DNA from: DASPKM01 sp035628135
GTDB taxonomy: Bacteria; Bacteroidota; Bacteroidia; Chitinophagales; Chitinophagaceae
DNA: 64,000 nucleotides
Direction: 5' to 3'
Assembly (NCBI GenBank): GCA_035628135.1
Contig: DASPKM010000006.1
Location: forward strand, 496,001-560,000
In this document: piece by piece, positions 1 through 8,234 of the stretch
Position numbering within the stretch: the stretch's first letter is position 1
Layout of the letters: the number at the start of each line of letters is the position of its first letter
The notes under the pieces: generated by a model
Databases searched by the model: none
Seen by the model: only the letters and a program-made list of their open reading frames with translations
What the model was told of the DNA's origin: nothing
Program-made: the position numbers and the translations under genes

Positions 1-769
1 GCTCCTGGCATCCTCTCGCAAACTCTGCGGCGATATCTCCTTTATAAAAGCGGTCCATAGCTGCATAAATAGCTTCCTTGCGGCTTTTGCCTTTTTTCAA
101 AGCCTGTTGCTCTGCTTCCACCATCTTGGTGAGCGTTTCCAACAGGTCTTTCTGCACGAAAATTTCACCGGCTTCCGGCGCTTCACGTTCCTTCCCTTCA
201 TGCGGTAAAAAAACTGCTTTTGAGTATGGCCATTGTTTGATCCTGTTCTTTTGACGCTCGATGCTGTTGGCCGTTTGCGCCTCTATGGGATAACCTGCCG
301 CCAATTGCATGGCGGGAGCAAGCACGTCTTTCAAGCTCATGGTGCCATATTCAGCCAGCATCGTGCAAAGCCCGCCGGGCGTGCCGGGTGTAACAGCAGC
401 GAGCGGACCATACTCAGGCGGATAATTCATTTTCTTATCCTTGAAAAATGCAGCAGTGGCGCCGGTAGGCGCTACGCCAAGCGCATTGATACCGATGACC
501 TTGCCTGTTTTAGGATTGTAGATCAATGCCTGCGTTTCGCCGCCCCAGCTCAATACGTCCCACATGGTGCAGGTGGCCGCTAGCATGGCGCAGGCAGCGT
601 CAACCGCATTGCCATTCTTTTGAAATATCATGGCGCCCGCGGTAGCGGCAAGCGGTTTACCGGTGATGGCCATCCAGTTTTTACCGTGCAGAACAGGTTT
701 TTGAGTTGGCTGCGCTGTTGCGATGGAAGCAATTGCCAGCAGCGTCAAGGCAAGGAATATATTTCTCAT
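1..769 (-). CDS. Gamma-glutamyltranspeptidase, N-terminal part (cut by window edge)
   Basis: The reading frame opens at an ATG (767-769, complement) with a Sec signal peptide ending near ATAQ, and stays open to the left edge, so only about 256 N-terminal residues are seen. The segment GAMIFQKNGNAVDAA, followed by WDVLSWGGE and the ALIYNPKTGKVIGINALG region, is typical of the large subunit of gamma-glutamyltransferases, which cleave gamma-glutamyl bonds of glutathione and related compounds in the periplasm. The autoprocessing site and catalytic Thr lie in the small subunit, outside the window, so activity cannot be judged. The opening is divergent from the small gene at 879. Family assignment is from recognised sequence pattern. 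Confidence 0.85.
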   Translation of the reverse strand, partial: MRNIFLALTLLAIASIATAQPTQKPVLHGKNWMAITGKPLAATAGAMIFQKNGNAVDAACAMLAATCTMWDVLSWGGETQALIYNPKTGKVIGINALGVAPTGATAAFFKDKKMNYPPEYGPLAAVTPGTPGGLCTMLAEYGTMSLKDVLAPAMQLAAGYPIEAQTANSIERQKNRIKQWPYSKAVFLPHEGKEREAPEAGEIFVQKDLLETLTKMVEAEQQALKKGKSRKEAIYAAMDRFYKGDIAAEFARGCQE

Positions 770-878
770 GATGCAGAAAATTTATTCGGTTCCCTGAAAT
801 TAGCCGATAATTTTAAATTAACTGCGAACTTTATCGTTCCGACAGCATCTTACTTTATTCAATTGAAAAAATTAAATT

Positions 879-1142
879 ATGAGCGATTGTAATTTCAGCA
901 TCCCGTTCCCAGGACCGGCCGCCGACATGGTTGCAAAGATCAGGGGAGAGATTTCGACGCAGGGCGGCAATTTCAACGGCGATCAAACTGCAGGTTCTTT
1001 CAGCATAAAAATATTGGGCAGCAATATCGAGGGCAATTATACCATTTCCGGCCAGGCGCTGAATGTTGTAATTACAGACAAGCCTTTTTTCTTAGGCTGT
1101 GGCCAGATAGAAAGTTTTATAAAATCGCGCATCGGAGGCTGA
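879..1142 (+). CDS. Small conserved hypothetical protein (87 aa)
   Basis: A short protein with no signal peptide or membrane segment. It alternates short hydrophobic strands and Gly/Ser turns, with motifs CNFSIPFPG at the N-terminus, GSFSIKILGSNIEGNYTI in the middle and a C-terminal FFLGCGQIESFIKS helix, which suggests a small alpha/beta fold. I recall similar short proteins in other Bacteroidota but know of no function. It is followed directly by a strong hairpin terminator and is divergent from the gamma-glutamyltranspeptidase gene, so it is probably transcribed alone. The good codon structure and terminator argue that it is real. Confidence 0.7.
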   Translation: MSDCNFSIPFPGPAADMVAKIRGEISTQGGNFNGDQTAGSFSIKILGSNIEGNYTISGQALNVVITDKPFFLGCGQIESFIKSRIGG

Positions 1143-1147
1143 TAAAA

Positions 1148-1177
1148 AAAGCCGGCGGATTTGTTTTCGCCGGCTTT
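1148..1177. terminator. Bidirectional rho-independent terminator
   Basis: A 10-bp perfect stem (AAAGCCGGCG with CGCCGGCTTT) around a 10-nt loop, with an A-run before and T-run after. It lies between the convergent genes ending at 1142 (+) and 1198 (-), so it can serve both strands. Confidence 0.85.
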
Positions 1178-1197
1178 TACTATGAATGCTTTTTCAT

Positions 1198-2214
1198 TTA
1201 CTCGTCTGCCCTGTTTTTTCCAGATATAGGTGAATACTCACGTGTAGCGTCGCTGCTTACGCGCAGGTTATTCTGCACATTGGTCACTCCCGAAATGGAT
1301 TCCACAAGGTCTTCGGCCCTGCGCTTGTCTTCGCGCCTTTGCACCGTTCCGGTAAGAACAACTTCGCTGGAATCCACTTTAACATCGATGCCTGATGCGT
1401 CGATGAACGGATCATCACTTAGCCTGTCGCACACATCCTCACGTATACGGTCATCCGAACGCCGATAATCTTTAGGTCCCTTTCCTTTGTGCTCGCCTCT
1501 TACTACATGGTCCATGCGCCTGCGGCGTTCTGCGTCTTCATCACCAAACCAGGATGATACTTCGTCGCGGGTCCTTTCCCACCATCCACGATCTTCACCG
1601 CGATTGCCCTGGTTTTGCCAATTACCCCTGTTGCTGGTGCCATAGCCTGTGCCGTAGTTTGTATTGCGATATCCTGAACCATCATCATAGCCGCGGTTGC
1701 CATATTCGCCGGAACTGCCATACCTGTTGCCATAGTTCATGCCCTGGTTTCCATATCCGCCCCTGTAATCGTCGCGGCGGCCGTATTGACCGCTTTGGCC
1801 ATAATTGCCCTGACCGTAGTTGCCCTGGCCATAATTGCTTTGTCCGTAGCTTCCCTGGCCGCCCTGGCCGTAATTGCCGCCATGTCCGCCTTCGTATCTG
1901 TTGCCATGAGAAGAACCGTAATCGCTGCCGTAGTTGCTGCCGTACCTGTTTTGATCGAAACGATTGTAGTCGTTGTCATAGCCGGAGCCATATCTTCCCT
2001 GTCCTGTATTTTCGTAGCCGGACCCGCTACTGCCGTACTCACCGTAATCCTGGCGGTTACGGTTGAGCCCGGCATCGCCGCCGTAGCTTGCCTGTCCCTG
2101 GTTTCCAAATTGCCCTTGCTGGCGATACTGGGATTGCTGGTCCTGATTACCCTGGTGTTGCTCCCAATTTTCATCGGACATGTAAGAACTTCTGTTACGA
2201 TTTTTTTCCGACAT
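1198..2214 (-). CDS. BON-domain protein with a prion-like Tyr/Gly/Asn/Gln-rich N-terminal half and a SWFGD segment
   Basis: Residues about 28-205 are low complexity, built from YG, NYGQG, GYGS and NQG units with few hydrophobic residues other than Tyr. Residues 210-235 carry the WWERTRDEVSSWFGDEDAE segment, known as a SWFGD motif in BON proteins, followed by a basic RRRR stretch. Residues about 254-322 form one BON domain (IREDVCDRLSD, then DVKVDSSEVVLTGTV, then RAEDLVESISGVTNV), a fold linked to envelope or lipid attachment and osmotic stress. No signal peptide is visible, so a cytoplasmic location is likely. Another start 11 codons downstream (MSDENWEQ) is possible. BON proteins with a shorter low-complexity head are common in Bacteroidota. 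The length and Tyr spacing here recall eukaryotic FUS-type sequences, but condensate formation is only an inference. Confidence 0.85.
   Translation of the reverse strand: MSEKNRNRSSYMSDENWEQHQGNQDQQSQYRQQGQFGNQGQASYGGDAGLNRNRQDYGEYGSSGSGYENTGQGRYGSGYDNDYNRFDQNRYGSNYGSDYGSSHGNRYEGGHGGNYGQGGQGSYGQSNYGQGNYGQGNYGQSGQYGRRDDYRGGYGNQGMNYGNRYGSSGEYGNRGYDDGSGYRNTNYGTGYGTSNRGNWQNQGNRGEDRGWWERTRDEVSSWFGDEDAERRRRMDHVVRGEHKGKGPKDYRRSDDRIREDVCDRLSDDPFIDASGIDVKVDSSEVVLTGTVQRREDKRRAEDLVESISGVTNVQNNLRVSSDATREYSPISGKNRADE
1792..1875 (-). repeat. Tandem NYGQG-type coding repeat inside the BON gene
   Basis: This segment encodes residues 114-141, a run of near-identical five-residue units (NYGQG, SYGQS, NYGQG, NYGQG, NYGQS). 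The DNA units are imperfect 15-bp repeats with synonymous differences. This is a likely place for length variation between strains. The repeats also create long spurious open frames on the other strand. Confidence 0.8.
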
Positions 2215-2353
2215 GGTAAAGAAGTTTTATTAGTTAAGAAATGAAGTGTGCAGGAAATGCAGAAAAAATTATGCCTCTTTAGCCCGCCAAAAACAAGCTG
2301 AAGAATGTGGAGTGCCATTCGCAGGTATCTGCCTTCAGCCATTATTTTTGTGT

Positions 2354-2863
2354 ATGGTGCAATTTTCCACCACGATACTGCGCTTTGACAAGCAGGGCGA
2401 AAAAACAGGCTGGACGTATATTGAAATTCCTGCAAAAATTGCTGAGCAACTCAAGCCCGGCAATAAAAAAAGTTTTCGAGTAAAAGGCAAGCTCGACAAT
2501 TATCCCATCAAAGGCATTGCACTGATACCGATGGGCGAAGGCGATTTTATCATGGCATTGAATGCCACCTTACGCAAGGGCATTGGAAAGCGCAAAGGCG
2601 ATAAGCTGCGCGTGCAGTTAGAGGTAGACAATAAAATGCCCGAGATATCGGCCGACCTGCTGGAATGTTTAGCAGATGAAACCGCTGCGCAGCAGTTTTT
2701 TAATAGCCTTCCCAATTCGCACCGTTTGTATATCAGCAAATGGATCGAGAGTGCAAAAACAGCTCCTACAAAAGCTAAGCGCATTGCAATGGCGTTGAAT
2801 GCGCTGTCGCGCAACATGGGTTTCGGAGAAATGCTTCGTGAAGCAAGGGACAAGAAGATCTGA
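2354..2863 (+). CDS. DUF1905 / YdeI-OmdA family protein
   Basis: The start is placed at the ATG opening MVQFSTTILRF, because the 36 in-frame codons before it read as non-coding and this start fits the family. Residues about 1-90 match the DUF1905 beta-barrel (strands with GWTYIEIP, FRVKGKLDNYPIKG and GEGDFIMALN). Residues about 100-165 match the YdeI/OmdA helical region (ADETAAQQFFNSLPNSHRLYISKWIESAKT, then KAKRIAMALNAL). Related proteins are called bacteriocin-protection or YdeI proteins, but the molecular function is not established. It is 169 aa, soluble and apparently monocistronic. Confidence 0.85.
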   Translation: MVQFSTTILRFDKQGEKTGWTYIEIPAKIAEQLKPGNKKSFRVKGKLDNYPIKGIALIPMGEGDFIMALNATLRKGIGKRKGDKLRVQLEVDNKMPEISADLLECLADETAAQQFFNSLPNSHRLYISKWIESAKTAPTKAKRIAMALNALSRNMGFGEMLREARDKKI

Positions 2864-2897
2864 AAAAGAAGCACAGGTTTTTTAACAGGATTAAAGG

Positions 2898-2949
2898 ATT
2901 ACACAGATCGATTGCGCCCGCATTCAGCAATTCGTTCTGTCTGTGTAAT
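2898..2949. repeat. Imperfect inverted repeat between convergent genes
   Basis: ATTACACAGA (2898-2907) is matched by TCTGTGTAAT (2940-2949), with weaker pairing further in. It lies between the 3' ends of two convergent genes and is flanked by the GGATTAAAGGATTA-like words that recur in Bacteroidota intergenic DNA. It may work as a bidirectional terminator, but there is no T-run next to the stem. Confidence 0.45.
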
Positions 2950-2995
2950 TCTGCAATCGTGCTTTTAATCTGTGCTATTCCTTGTATTATGCTTG

Positions 2996-4384
2996 TTATT
3001 TCGCATACACCGGGAATATAAAACTGAGATCTGTTGGTATAGTAGCGGCGCCGAACTTGATCTTTGCATCGCCATGACAAGTGATACACGATGCCGTTGG
3101 CTGTATATATGTTTCCAATGTTGCATTGGCCAGTAAAGCAGGCGCATTCGGTGGTGGAAAAGTTTCAGCGCTTTGCCATTGGCTTCCGATGAGCCGGTAA
3201 TTCACCCATACCGTTCCCCGGAGTTGCGCCCTCCATGCATCGTTGATCCTATTGGTGTATTTGTAAACAGGATACACGCGAACCACCTGCGTGCCGAATG
3301 AATCGCCGGGTTGACTGGGCGCCGGCACGGCATAACGCTTAGCCCATGGCGGGGTTGAATCCCAGCGATAGCGTTTGTTATCGCCTTGTTGAAATGCGGG
3401 CGTATCGTTAGGCAAACAATTCAAACATTCAGGATTATAGAACGACCATTTCTTCCTGGTGTCCATCTGTGCGCTTTGCGGATCGTCAGGCGTATTGTCG
3501 ATATGCTCGAACGTGCTCCAGATCATCATATCGAACTTTTGTGTTTTGCGCACGATGTGCATGCCCACCAATCCTACTTTGGCGCGTATGACCAGTGGCT
3601 TGTGATTCACTACATGCCCGCTATCGATGTAGATGATGGCATTGCGGCAATAAAAACGCGTGGTATCGTCGCCTTTGGTATGATCGAGTATGCGCCAGCT
3701 TGCTTTTATTTCAATGGTCCCGGGATTGCCTGAAGCAGAATCGCTCGAAGGCAATTCGAAGCGGTTGTCATGCGCCTTGGCATAAGCCGCGATGCCTGCT
3801 TTGGTAGTAAGGCTGTGCTGGGTTACAAAATTTACTTCCGTGGGATTCATTTTTATTTCATACAAAGCGAAATTGAGGTTGCGGTCGATGAGCGGGTGGC
3901 CGTCTGCTTCCTTGAATCCCTTTACAGGCATGAGCGCTTCGGGAGATTTGGAATCCATGTAAAATAATTTCTGGTTCTCTCGTTTTGCTGTGCCCATGTG
4001 CAATACCAGTTCCTGCGTGTTGCCCCCGAATACCTGAGCGGGGTCCATGTAATATTCCCACACGCGCATGGAATCAGGATTATCACCGATGCTGTTGCCG
4101 ATGGGTTGGCCCGATGCGTTGGCAGGCCAGTTCAATGCAATGAATGTTTGCCAGGAGAACTGGTCGAATGGAGGCTGGCGGCTGGAGTCCAGATAACTAT
4201 CGTAGCCCACGCTGAAGTTGGTATCAACATCAACAGGCAGGTAAGGACAGAGCACATTACCCGAGCCTGAGTCGCAGAACTTAGTGCCTGGCCCGCCACT
4301 AACCGGACCATCAACACCATCCTGGTTTTGATTGCAGGCGAATATAATTCCGCCGATCATCAGCACGACAAGGAGCTTTTTCAT
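2996..4384 (-). CDS. Lipoprotein with a single C-terminal haem c motif (CITCH)
   Basis: The N-terminus is a lipoprotein signal (MIGGIIFACNQ, with Cys17 as the likely lipidated residue). The 462-aa body has an FSWQTFIALNWPA motif at about residues 76-88 and an NLNFALYEIKMNPTE region, both seen in a family of uncharacterised secreted proteins. Near the C-terminus (about residue 437) is CITCHGD, a CxxCH haem c attachment site, so it is probably a membrane-anchored mono-haem protein in the periplasm or on the surface. Extra Cys pairs (CDSGSGNVLC and CLNCLPN) could form disulfides. It stands alone, with no electron-transfer gene beside it, so the partner is unknown. Confidence 0.75.
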   Translation of the reverse strand: MKKLLVVLMIGGIIFACNQNQDGVDGPVSGGPGTKFCDSGSGNVLCPYLPVDVDTNFSVGYDSYLDSSRQPPFDQFSWQTFIALNWPANASGQPIGNSIGDNPDSMRVWEYYMDPAQVFGGNTQELVLHMGTAKRENQKLFYMDSKSPEALMPVKGFKEADGHPLIDRNLNFALYEIKMNPTEVNFVTQHSLTTKAGIAAYAKAHDNRFELPSSDSASGNPGTIEIKASWRILDHTKGDDTTRFYCRNAIIYIDSGHVVNHKPLVIRAKVGLVGMHIVRKTQKFDMMIWSTFEHIDNTPDDPQSAQMDTRKKWSFYNPECLNCLPNDTPAFQQGDNKRYRWDSTPPWAKRYAVPAPSQPGDSFGTQVVRVYPVYKYTNRINDAWRAQLRGTVWVNYRLIGSQWQSAETFPPPNAPALLANATLETYIQPTASCITCHGDAKIKFGAATIPTDLSFIFPVYAK

Positions 4385-4473
4385 AGCAGGTTGTTTAAGT
4401 TTTTTTAGGTACGAAAGGTAGCGCTCTTGTTTGCCGCAGATAAGCGGGGAAGTACCTGTTTTATAAAAACAAA

Positions 4474-4492
4474 CCCCGCCTTTGGGGCGGGG
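4474..4492 (-). terminator. Rho-independent terminator of the gene at 4517-5002
   Basis: A 7-bp GC stem (CCCCGCC with GGCGGGG) with a 5-nt loop. Read on the minus strand it is followed by TTTGTTTTTATAAAA, a good U-rich tail about 25 bases after the stop codon. Confidence 0.8.
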
Positions 4493-4516
4493 TAAGCTAA
4501 CAATCAGTTCAAATAA

Positions 4517-5002
4517 TTAAATAAAGGCCAGGATCACGATCAACGAAAGCACGAATCCCGCAGCAAGACCGAGCCAGGCCCATTTAACGCGGTTACTCTT
4601 GTAGTCGTCATTGAGCAGGTAAGCGATCAACACGCCAATCAATCCTAAGAAGAAACCGAGTGCAAAACCGCCCAGGTGGAATCCAGATGATCCATCTGCA
4701 GCTTTACGGAAATTCTTCTCCAGCTTTTTGCTGTTGATGGTGCCATCAGGATTGATGCTGGTGCGCAATTTCTTTTGGGCGATCTTAAAACCTACACGGT
4801 CAATGAACCGCATTTTTTTGCCTGTCAGCTTTGCAAACTCCGACGGCTTCATATCGGCCAGGTCCTGCAGTGTAATCACCTTTCCGCTTGCTACCGGTAT
4901 GCGAACGTCCGATGCTTTAAGCGGCTCAGGTTTGGTGATAACAGTAGCGAATGATTGGGCCATGATTGCAAAGGCCACCAGGAAGGCGAAGACTTTTTTC
5001 AT
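4517..5002 (-). CDS. Small membrane protein with signal peptide and two C-terminal helices
   Basis: The 161-aa protein starts with a Sec signal peptide (MKKVFAFLVAFAIMAQSFA). A hydrophilic segment of about 75 residues follows, including a basic stretch (KMRFIDRVGFKIAQKKLR). Two transmembrane helices follow, FALGFFLGLIGVLIAYLL and WAWLGLAAGFVLSLIVILAFI. The arrangement is common in uncharacterised Bacteroidota inner-membrane proteins. No catalytic motif is visible and I assign no function. It is monocistronic, with its own terminator. Confidence 0.75.
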   Translation of the reverse strand: MKKVFAFLVAFAIMAQSFATVITKPEPLKASDVRIPVASGKVITLQDLADMKPSEFAKLTGKKMRFIDRVGFKIAQKKLRTSINPDGTINSKKLEKNFRKAADGSSGFHLGGFALGFFLGLIGVLIAYLLNDDYKSNRVKWAWLGLAAGFVLSLIVILAFI

Positions 5003-5142
5003 AAATGACGCGAGTTTTGGTTTAGTATTATTTGAAGATCAGGTAAATATACTTAAATACCTATTTCAAATCCCAAATCAGGAAGAATAAATATGCAGTA
5101 TAAATCTTAATCATCGAAATCTTTAGGAAATTTGCGACCGCT

Positions 5143-5931
5143 ATGGTGCAGGCATATAATTTTTTAGCAAGCTGGCAGTTGTTTCCCGAGAAAGGCAGTT
5201 ACGAATATGGCGAGCGCCCACTCAGCGGCATCTATAAAATAGAGGCCGACAACAATACTAAACACATCAGCATCCATCATAACTGGCTTAGCCTGGAACG
5301 ACATGCTTTTGCGGCGCAGTATAGGCTATCCGCTGAACCGGGCCTTCAGCCTTTTGAAAATACTGCCCTGGCCGATCATACACAGGTCAGCTTTCCCGAC
5401 GGCATCACTTTCGCCATACATTTTTACAGGGCAGGACAAGTTGTGTTACACGTGGTACATGAAATTATGCCCAATGGCTACCTGAGGATAACCCAGCAGG
5501 GTATGCGAAACGACAATACCGCATACATCAACTCCGAGATCTATCACAAGCAACTAAGCGTGCTGCCCTACTCCGCTTCGGTAGCGGGCGCCGTGATAAA
5601 ACATACCGAGGAAGGCGTCATCAAGCACAAGGCCCTCACTGCAATGGAAGAGCAAACCAATATGCAGTTGGAGCAGATCCGCAAGCAGATAGAGCTGCTG
5701 GCCCTGCAGGCCCAGGAAATACAAAAGCGCAAGGAGTTGTCGCTGATGATCTACAATGCCAACCTTGCATTCAAGCCCAATATTGGCCAAACCTATTACC
5801 TGTACGAAAAAAAGGACGATAGCTTCATGCTTTCCCTCATATCGCCCAAAGAATGGGGACGGTCCATGCCGTTTAAGCGCTTTGTAGCGGCTGTGCAGTT
5901 GCTGGCCGACCATACCTGGAGGGAGCTTTAG
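5143..5931 (+). CDS. DUF2452 family protein
   Basis: The C-terminal 90 residues carry the DUF2452 signature: a coiled-coil-prone helix (EQIRKQIELLALQAQEIQKRKEL), then IYNANLAFKPNIGQTYYLYE, LSLISPKEWG and a terminal LLADHTWREL. The first 160 residues are a predicted beta-rich domain not usual for short DUF2452 proteins, so this is a two-domain form of 262 aa. There is no signal peptide, so it is probably cytoplasmic. The function of the family is not known. It stands alone between a short AT-rich leader and a palindrome-rich intergenic stretch. Confidence 0.8.
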   Translation: MVQAYNFLASWQLFPEKGSYEYGERPLSGIYKIEADNNTKHISIHHNWLSLERHAFAAQYRLSAEPGLQPFENTALADHTQVSFPDGITFAIHFYRAGQVVLHVVHEIMPNGYLRITQQGMRNDNTAYINSEIYHKQLSVLPYSASVAGAVIKHTEEGVIKHKALTAMEEQTNMQLEQIRKQIELLALQAQEIQKRKELSLMIYNANLAFKPNIGQTYYLYEKKDDSFMLSLISPKEWGRSMPFKRFVAAVQLLADHTWREL

Positions 5932-6037
5932 TTCATTAGGTCATGAGCCAATTAAGCCATGAATCCATGTCATAAAATCAATTTTTTTTAATGACCTGTC
6001 GACTCCATGGCCCATTGAGCTTTATTTAACAAACCGC

Positions 6038-6069
6038 TTGCAGCAATTAGGCGTAAACAGGTATCTTTA
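6038..6069 (+). promoter_or_regulatory. Bacteroidota-type promoter for the T9SS surface protein
   Basis: TTG (6038-6040), a 21-nt spacer and TATCTTTA (6062-6069), one base off the TAnnTTTG minus-7 consensus. The ATG follows at 6080, giving a very short leader. Confidence 0.55.
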
Positions 6070-6079
6070 GCAGATAACC

Positions 6080-8080
6080 ATGCGCGCGCTGATAATAGCC
6101 TTTAACTGCCTGCTTATGGCATATGCCGGCCTTGCCCAGGTATGTACCAACCCCGGCCAAACGCCAGCCACCGCCTTCCCCCTGTGCGGCAGAGGTGTAT
6201 TCAGTCAAACCACGGTACCTATTTGCGATGGTACCCTCCTGCCCGCCATTCATTGCCCTGGCGACCAGATACGAGACCGGAACCCTTACTGGTATAAGTT
6301 CTCCTGCCTGCAGCCCGGTACCCTGGGATTTGTAATAACCCCGAAATTGCTGGATGAAGACTATGACTGGGAACTATATGACGTTACCGGCGTAAGTCCC
6401 GGCGCTGTATACACCAATGGCAACCTTGTAGTGGCCTGCAACTGGAGCGGCGAATTTGGCATTACCGGCGCTTCCAATGCGGGAAGCGAGCTGTTCGTGT
6501 GCGCCGGCCCAAATAAAGACCTGTTCAGCCGCATGCCGCAGTTGCAACTCGGCCACCAGTACCTTTTGCTCATAAGCCATTTCACCAATACCCAAAGCGG
6601 TTATACACTCGAATTCAAGGGCGGCACGGCCGTTATTACCGATACCACCGCTCCGAGGTTGAATACAGCCCGCATCAATTGCGCGGGCGACGTGATTACG
6701 ATAACCCTGAAGAAAAAAGTAAAGTGCTCGAGCATTGCGCCCAATGGATCGGACTTTATTATTACGCCCCCGGCCGGCGCTACCATTCAAAGCATATCAT
6801 CGGTACAATGTACCGTGAACCAATTCGATACCGATACCATTCAAATACACCTTAACCAACCCTTGCCTGCCGGCAATTACACACTCGGCATCCGAACGGG
6901 CTCCGATGGCAATACCCTGCTGGACTATTGCGACAATCCTATGCCTACTACGGATGTTGCAAGTTTTACCGTGGTGCCCAGCCTGCCAACGCCCATGGAC
7001 AGCCTTGCGCTCGGCTGCTCTACCAATACCATGCAGCTGGTGTTCAGCAAGCCCATTATCTGCTCTACGATAGCTACCGATGGCAGCGACTTCCTGATCA
7101 ATGGCAGCTACCCGCTTAGCATATCCACGGTACACGGAAATTGCAGCAATGGCAAAACCAATGTTATCACACTAACGGTTTCGCAGGTGTTGCGGCAGCC
7201 CGGCGATTTTGTGATACAATTGCGGAGAGGCACCGATGGCAATACACTCGTGGATGAATGCGGAATTGAAACGCCCGCCGGCTCTTCCATTCCCTTCCGT
7301 GTAAAGGATACGGTGAATGCCGATTTCACTTACAACATTCAATACGGCTGTTCGGTTGATGTGGTAAATTTCTCGCATCCCGGGGGCAACGAAGTAAATA
7401 AATGGACCTGGAAGCTCGACCAGGGACAAGCAAGCAACATACAATCACCACAGGCGAACTATACCCTGTTCACGCCAAAAAATATCGAGCTCATCGTGAG
7501 CAATGGACTATGCAGCGATACCAGCAGGGCAACTGTAATGCTGGAAAATTTCTTGTCGGCAGATTTTACGGTGCATCCCGACAACTGCCCGTTGGAACCT
7601 GTGTTGTTCACCGCCAACTCGGTAGGTAAAATAACGCGGCACGATTGGAGCTTTGGCGATGGCAACTTCGGAACGGGCTCGCGCACTACTCACATTTTTG
7701 CACAGCCGAACAGGGAAACAGCATTGACGGTGCGCTATACCGTGACCGACAGTTTCGGGTGCAGCAAAACCGTGCAGAAACCGATAAAATTGTACAGCAG
7801 CTGCAACGTGCGGGTGCCCAATGCATTTACACCGAATGGCGACCGCACCAATGATTTTTTATACCCGCTGAATGCAGTAAAGGCAGAGCAATTGGAATTT
7901 ATGGTGTTCAACCGGTGGGGACAAATGGTGTACCGCACCAACAACTGGAAACGGGGATGGGACGGGCGTTTGAACGGAGCGGAGCAACCGACCGGAACAT
8001 ATGTGTGGATATTGCGTTATATCGACCGCGATACGCGTAAAAGAATTGAGCAGAAAGGCGTTGCAATATTGGTCCGATAA
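6080..8080 (+). CDS. Secreted PKD-domain protein with T9SS type B (gliding-type) C-terminal domain
   Basis: A 666-aa protein with a Sec signal peptide (AFNCLLMAYAGLAQ). Residues about 20-190 form a beta domain with several Cys residues (CTNPGQTPATAF, FPLCGRGVF). Two repeated units follow, each with a DGSDF.I and a RxGTDGNTL motif (about residues 195-300 and 305-400). PKD-like segments follow (DFTYNIQYGCSVDVVNFSH, HDWSFGDGNFGTGS). The last 85 residues are the CHU_C or gliding-motility-associated domain (VPNAFTPNGDRTND, FNRWGQMVY, WDGRLNGAEQPTGTYVW), which directs export by the type IX system and surface attachment. It is probably an adhesin or a structural surface protein; no enzyme domain is seen. 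Confidence 0.88.
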   Translation: MRALIIAFNCLLMAYAGLAQVCTNPGQTPATAFPLCGRGVFSQTTVPICDGTLLPAIHCPGDQIRDRNPYWYKFSCLQPGTLGFVITPKLLDEDYDWELYDVTGVSPGAVYTNGNLVVACNWSGEFGITGASNAGSELFVCAGPNKDLFSRMPQLQLGHQYLLLISHFTNTQSGYTLEFKGGTAVITDTTAPRLNTARINCAGDVITITLKKKVKCSSIAPNGSDFIITPPAGATIQSISSVQCTVNQFDTDTIQIHLNQPLPAGNYTLGIRTGSDGNTLLDYCDNPMPTTDVASFTVVPSLPTPMDSLALGCSTNTMQLVFSKPIICSTIATDGSDFLINGSYPLSISTVHGNCSNGKTNVITLTVSQVLRQPGDFVIQLRRGTDGNTLVDECGIETPAGSSIPFRVKDTVNADFTYNIQYGCSVDVVNFSHPGGNEVNKWTWKLDQGQASNIQSPQANYTLFTPKNIELIVSNGLCSDTSRATVMLENFLSADFTVHPDNCPLEPVLFTANSVGKITRHDWSFGDGNFGTGSRTTHIFAQPNRETALTVRYTVTDSFGCSKTVQKPIKLYSSCNVRVPNAFTPNGDRTNDFLYPLNAVKAEQLEFMVFNRWGQMVYRTNNWKRGWDGRLNGAEQPTGTYVWILRYIDRDTRKRIEQKGVAILVR

Positions 8081-8234
8081 ACAATTAACTTCCTCTTACA
8101 TACGTTTTAGTATTTCCACAACCTGTGTATAAGTAACTTTGAAGTATTCCATTCCTGTTTAGTTAATTTGGAAACAAGGATGGGGCGTGGTATCAAAATT
8201 GATACTGCTAATTTGAAACTAAAATTGAAAGGAA

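Noticed and set aside
1554..2435. Several long open frames antisense to, or shifted against, the BON gene
   Set aside because: They follow from the low-complexity coding repeats and lack ribosome-binding sites or recognisable sequence; the BON frame is the only plausible protein.
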